The notes under the pieces are model-generated. The model searched no databases. It worked only from the letters and a program-made list of their open reading frames with translations, and was not told the origin of the DNA. Shown here one piece after another: positions 43,745 to 43,768 of a DNA stretch of 43,768 bases (within the stretch, counting starts at the first letter, position 1; each line of letters starts with the position of its first letter). A program made the translations under genes and the position numbers. This DNA is from Gamarada debralockiae (taxonomy: Eukaryota; Ascomycota; Leotiomycetes; Helotiales; Hyphodiscaceae): positions 1-43,768 of the forward strand of contig NXFV01000305.1 in NCBI GenBank assembly GCA_002803225.1. Reading direction: 5' to 3'.

Positions 43745-43768
43745 GGGGGGGGGGGGGGGGGGGGGGGG
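43745..43768. repeat. Terminal poly-G run, 24 bases
   Basis: An unbroken G run ends the window. It is not telomeric (no TTAGGG). This pattern is common where two-colour short reads run out, so I treat it as an artefact of the contig end. Confidence 0.7.

Noticed and set aside
43745..43768. Poly-G end as a telomere or regulatory G-quadruplex
   Set aside because: There is no telomeric repeat unit, and pure G at a contig end is a common read artefact.

Overview
The window looks like a contig end from a filamentous ascomycete (Pezizomycotina, possibly a leotiomycete; that rank is my inference). Genes are split by short introns, mostly 48-90 nt, with GTRNGT donors, CTRAY branch points and YAG acceptors. 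The gene families (C2H2 or Zn2Cys6 fungal transcription factors, RTA1, CmcJ/NvfI oxygenase, fungal NLRs) are typical of that group. The last 24 bases are a pure G run that looks like an assembly or read artefact. I rebuilt exons by hand. For every intact gene the exon lengths sum to a multiple of three with matching phases.

Left flank (1-5.8 kb): the 3' end of a Tc1/mariner transposase, a broken caspase-like gene (minus, 2682-1087), one small hypothetical gene (3368-3820), and about 2 kb without a convincing gene.

Central block (5.8-21.7 kb): six intact genes that look like a small-molecule or aromatic catabolic cluster. They are a C2H2/fungal-specific-domain regulator, an FAH-family hydrolase, a DUF3500 protein sharing a divergent promoter with it, a salicylate-hydroxylase-like FAD monooxygenase, a secreted type-B carboxylesterase, and an MFS transporter. 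A plausible logic is ester release outside the cell, uptake, ring hydroxylation, an unassigned step, and acylpyruvate-type hydrolysis. No classical ring-cleaving dioxygenase is present, which makes the DUF3500 protein the interesting unknown.

Middle gene-poor stretch (21.7-26.1 kb): low-complexity tracts, a short secreted-type ORF, and a clean 400-bp MITE-like element with terminal inverted repeats, TA target duplication and an internal imperfect duplication.

Right half (26.1-43.7 kb): a CmcJ/NvfI/AsaB-type non-haem Fe oxygenase, a 74-residue acidic protein, an intact 984-residue NLR-like STAND protein (DUF7708-like, NB-ARC, helical repeats), divergent from a class-C beta-lactamase-type protein, and a purple acid phosphatase. 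Interspersed are decaying genes: a small secreted protein with a frameshift, an RTA1-family gene with a lost splice donor and a frameshift, a Zn2Cys6-type regulator, and a truncated NACHT gene. Counting the caspase-like relic, the window holds three pieces of the fungal NLR/programmed-death repertoire, only one of them intact.
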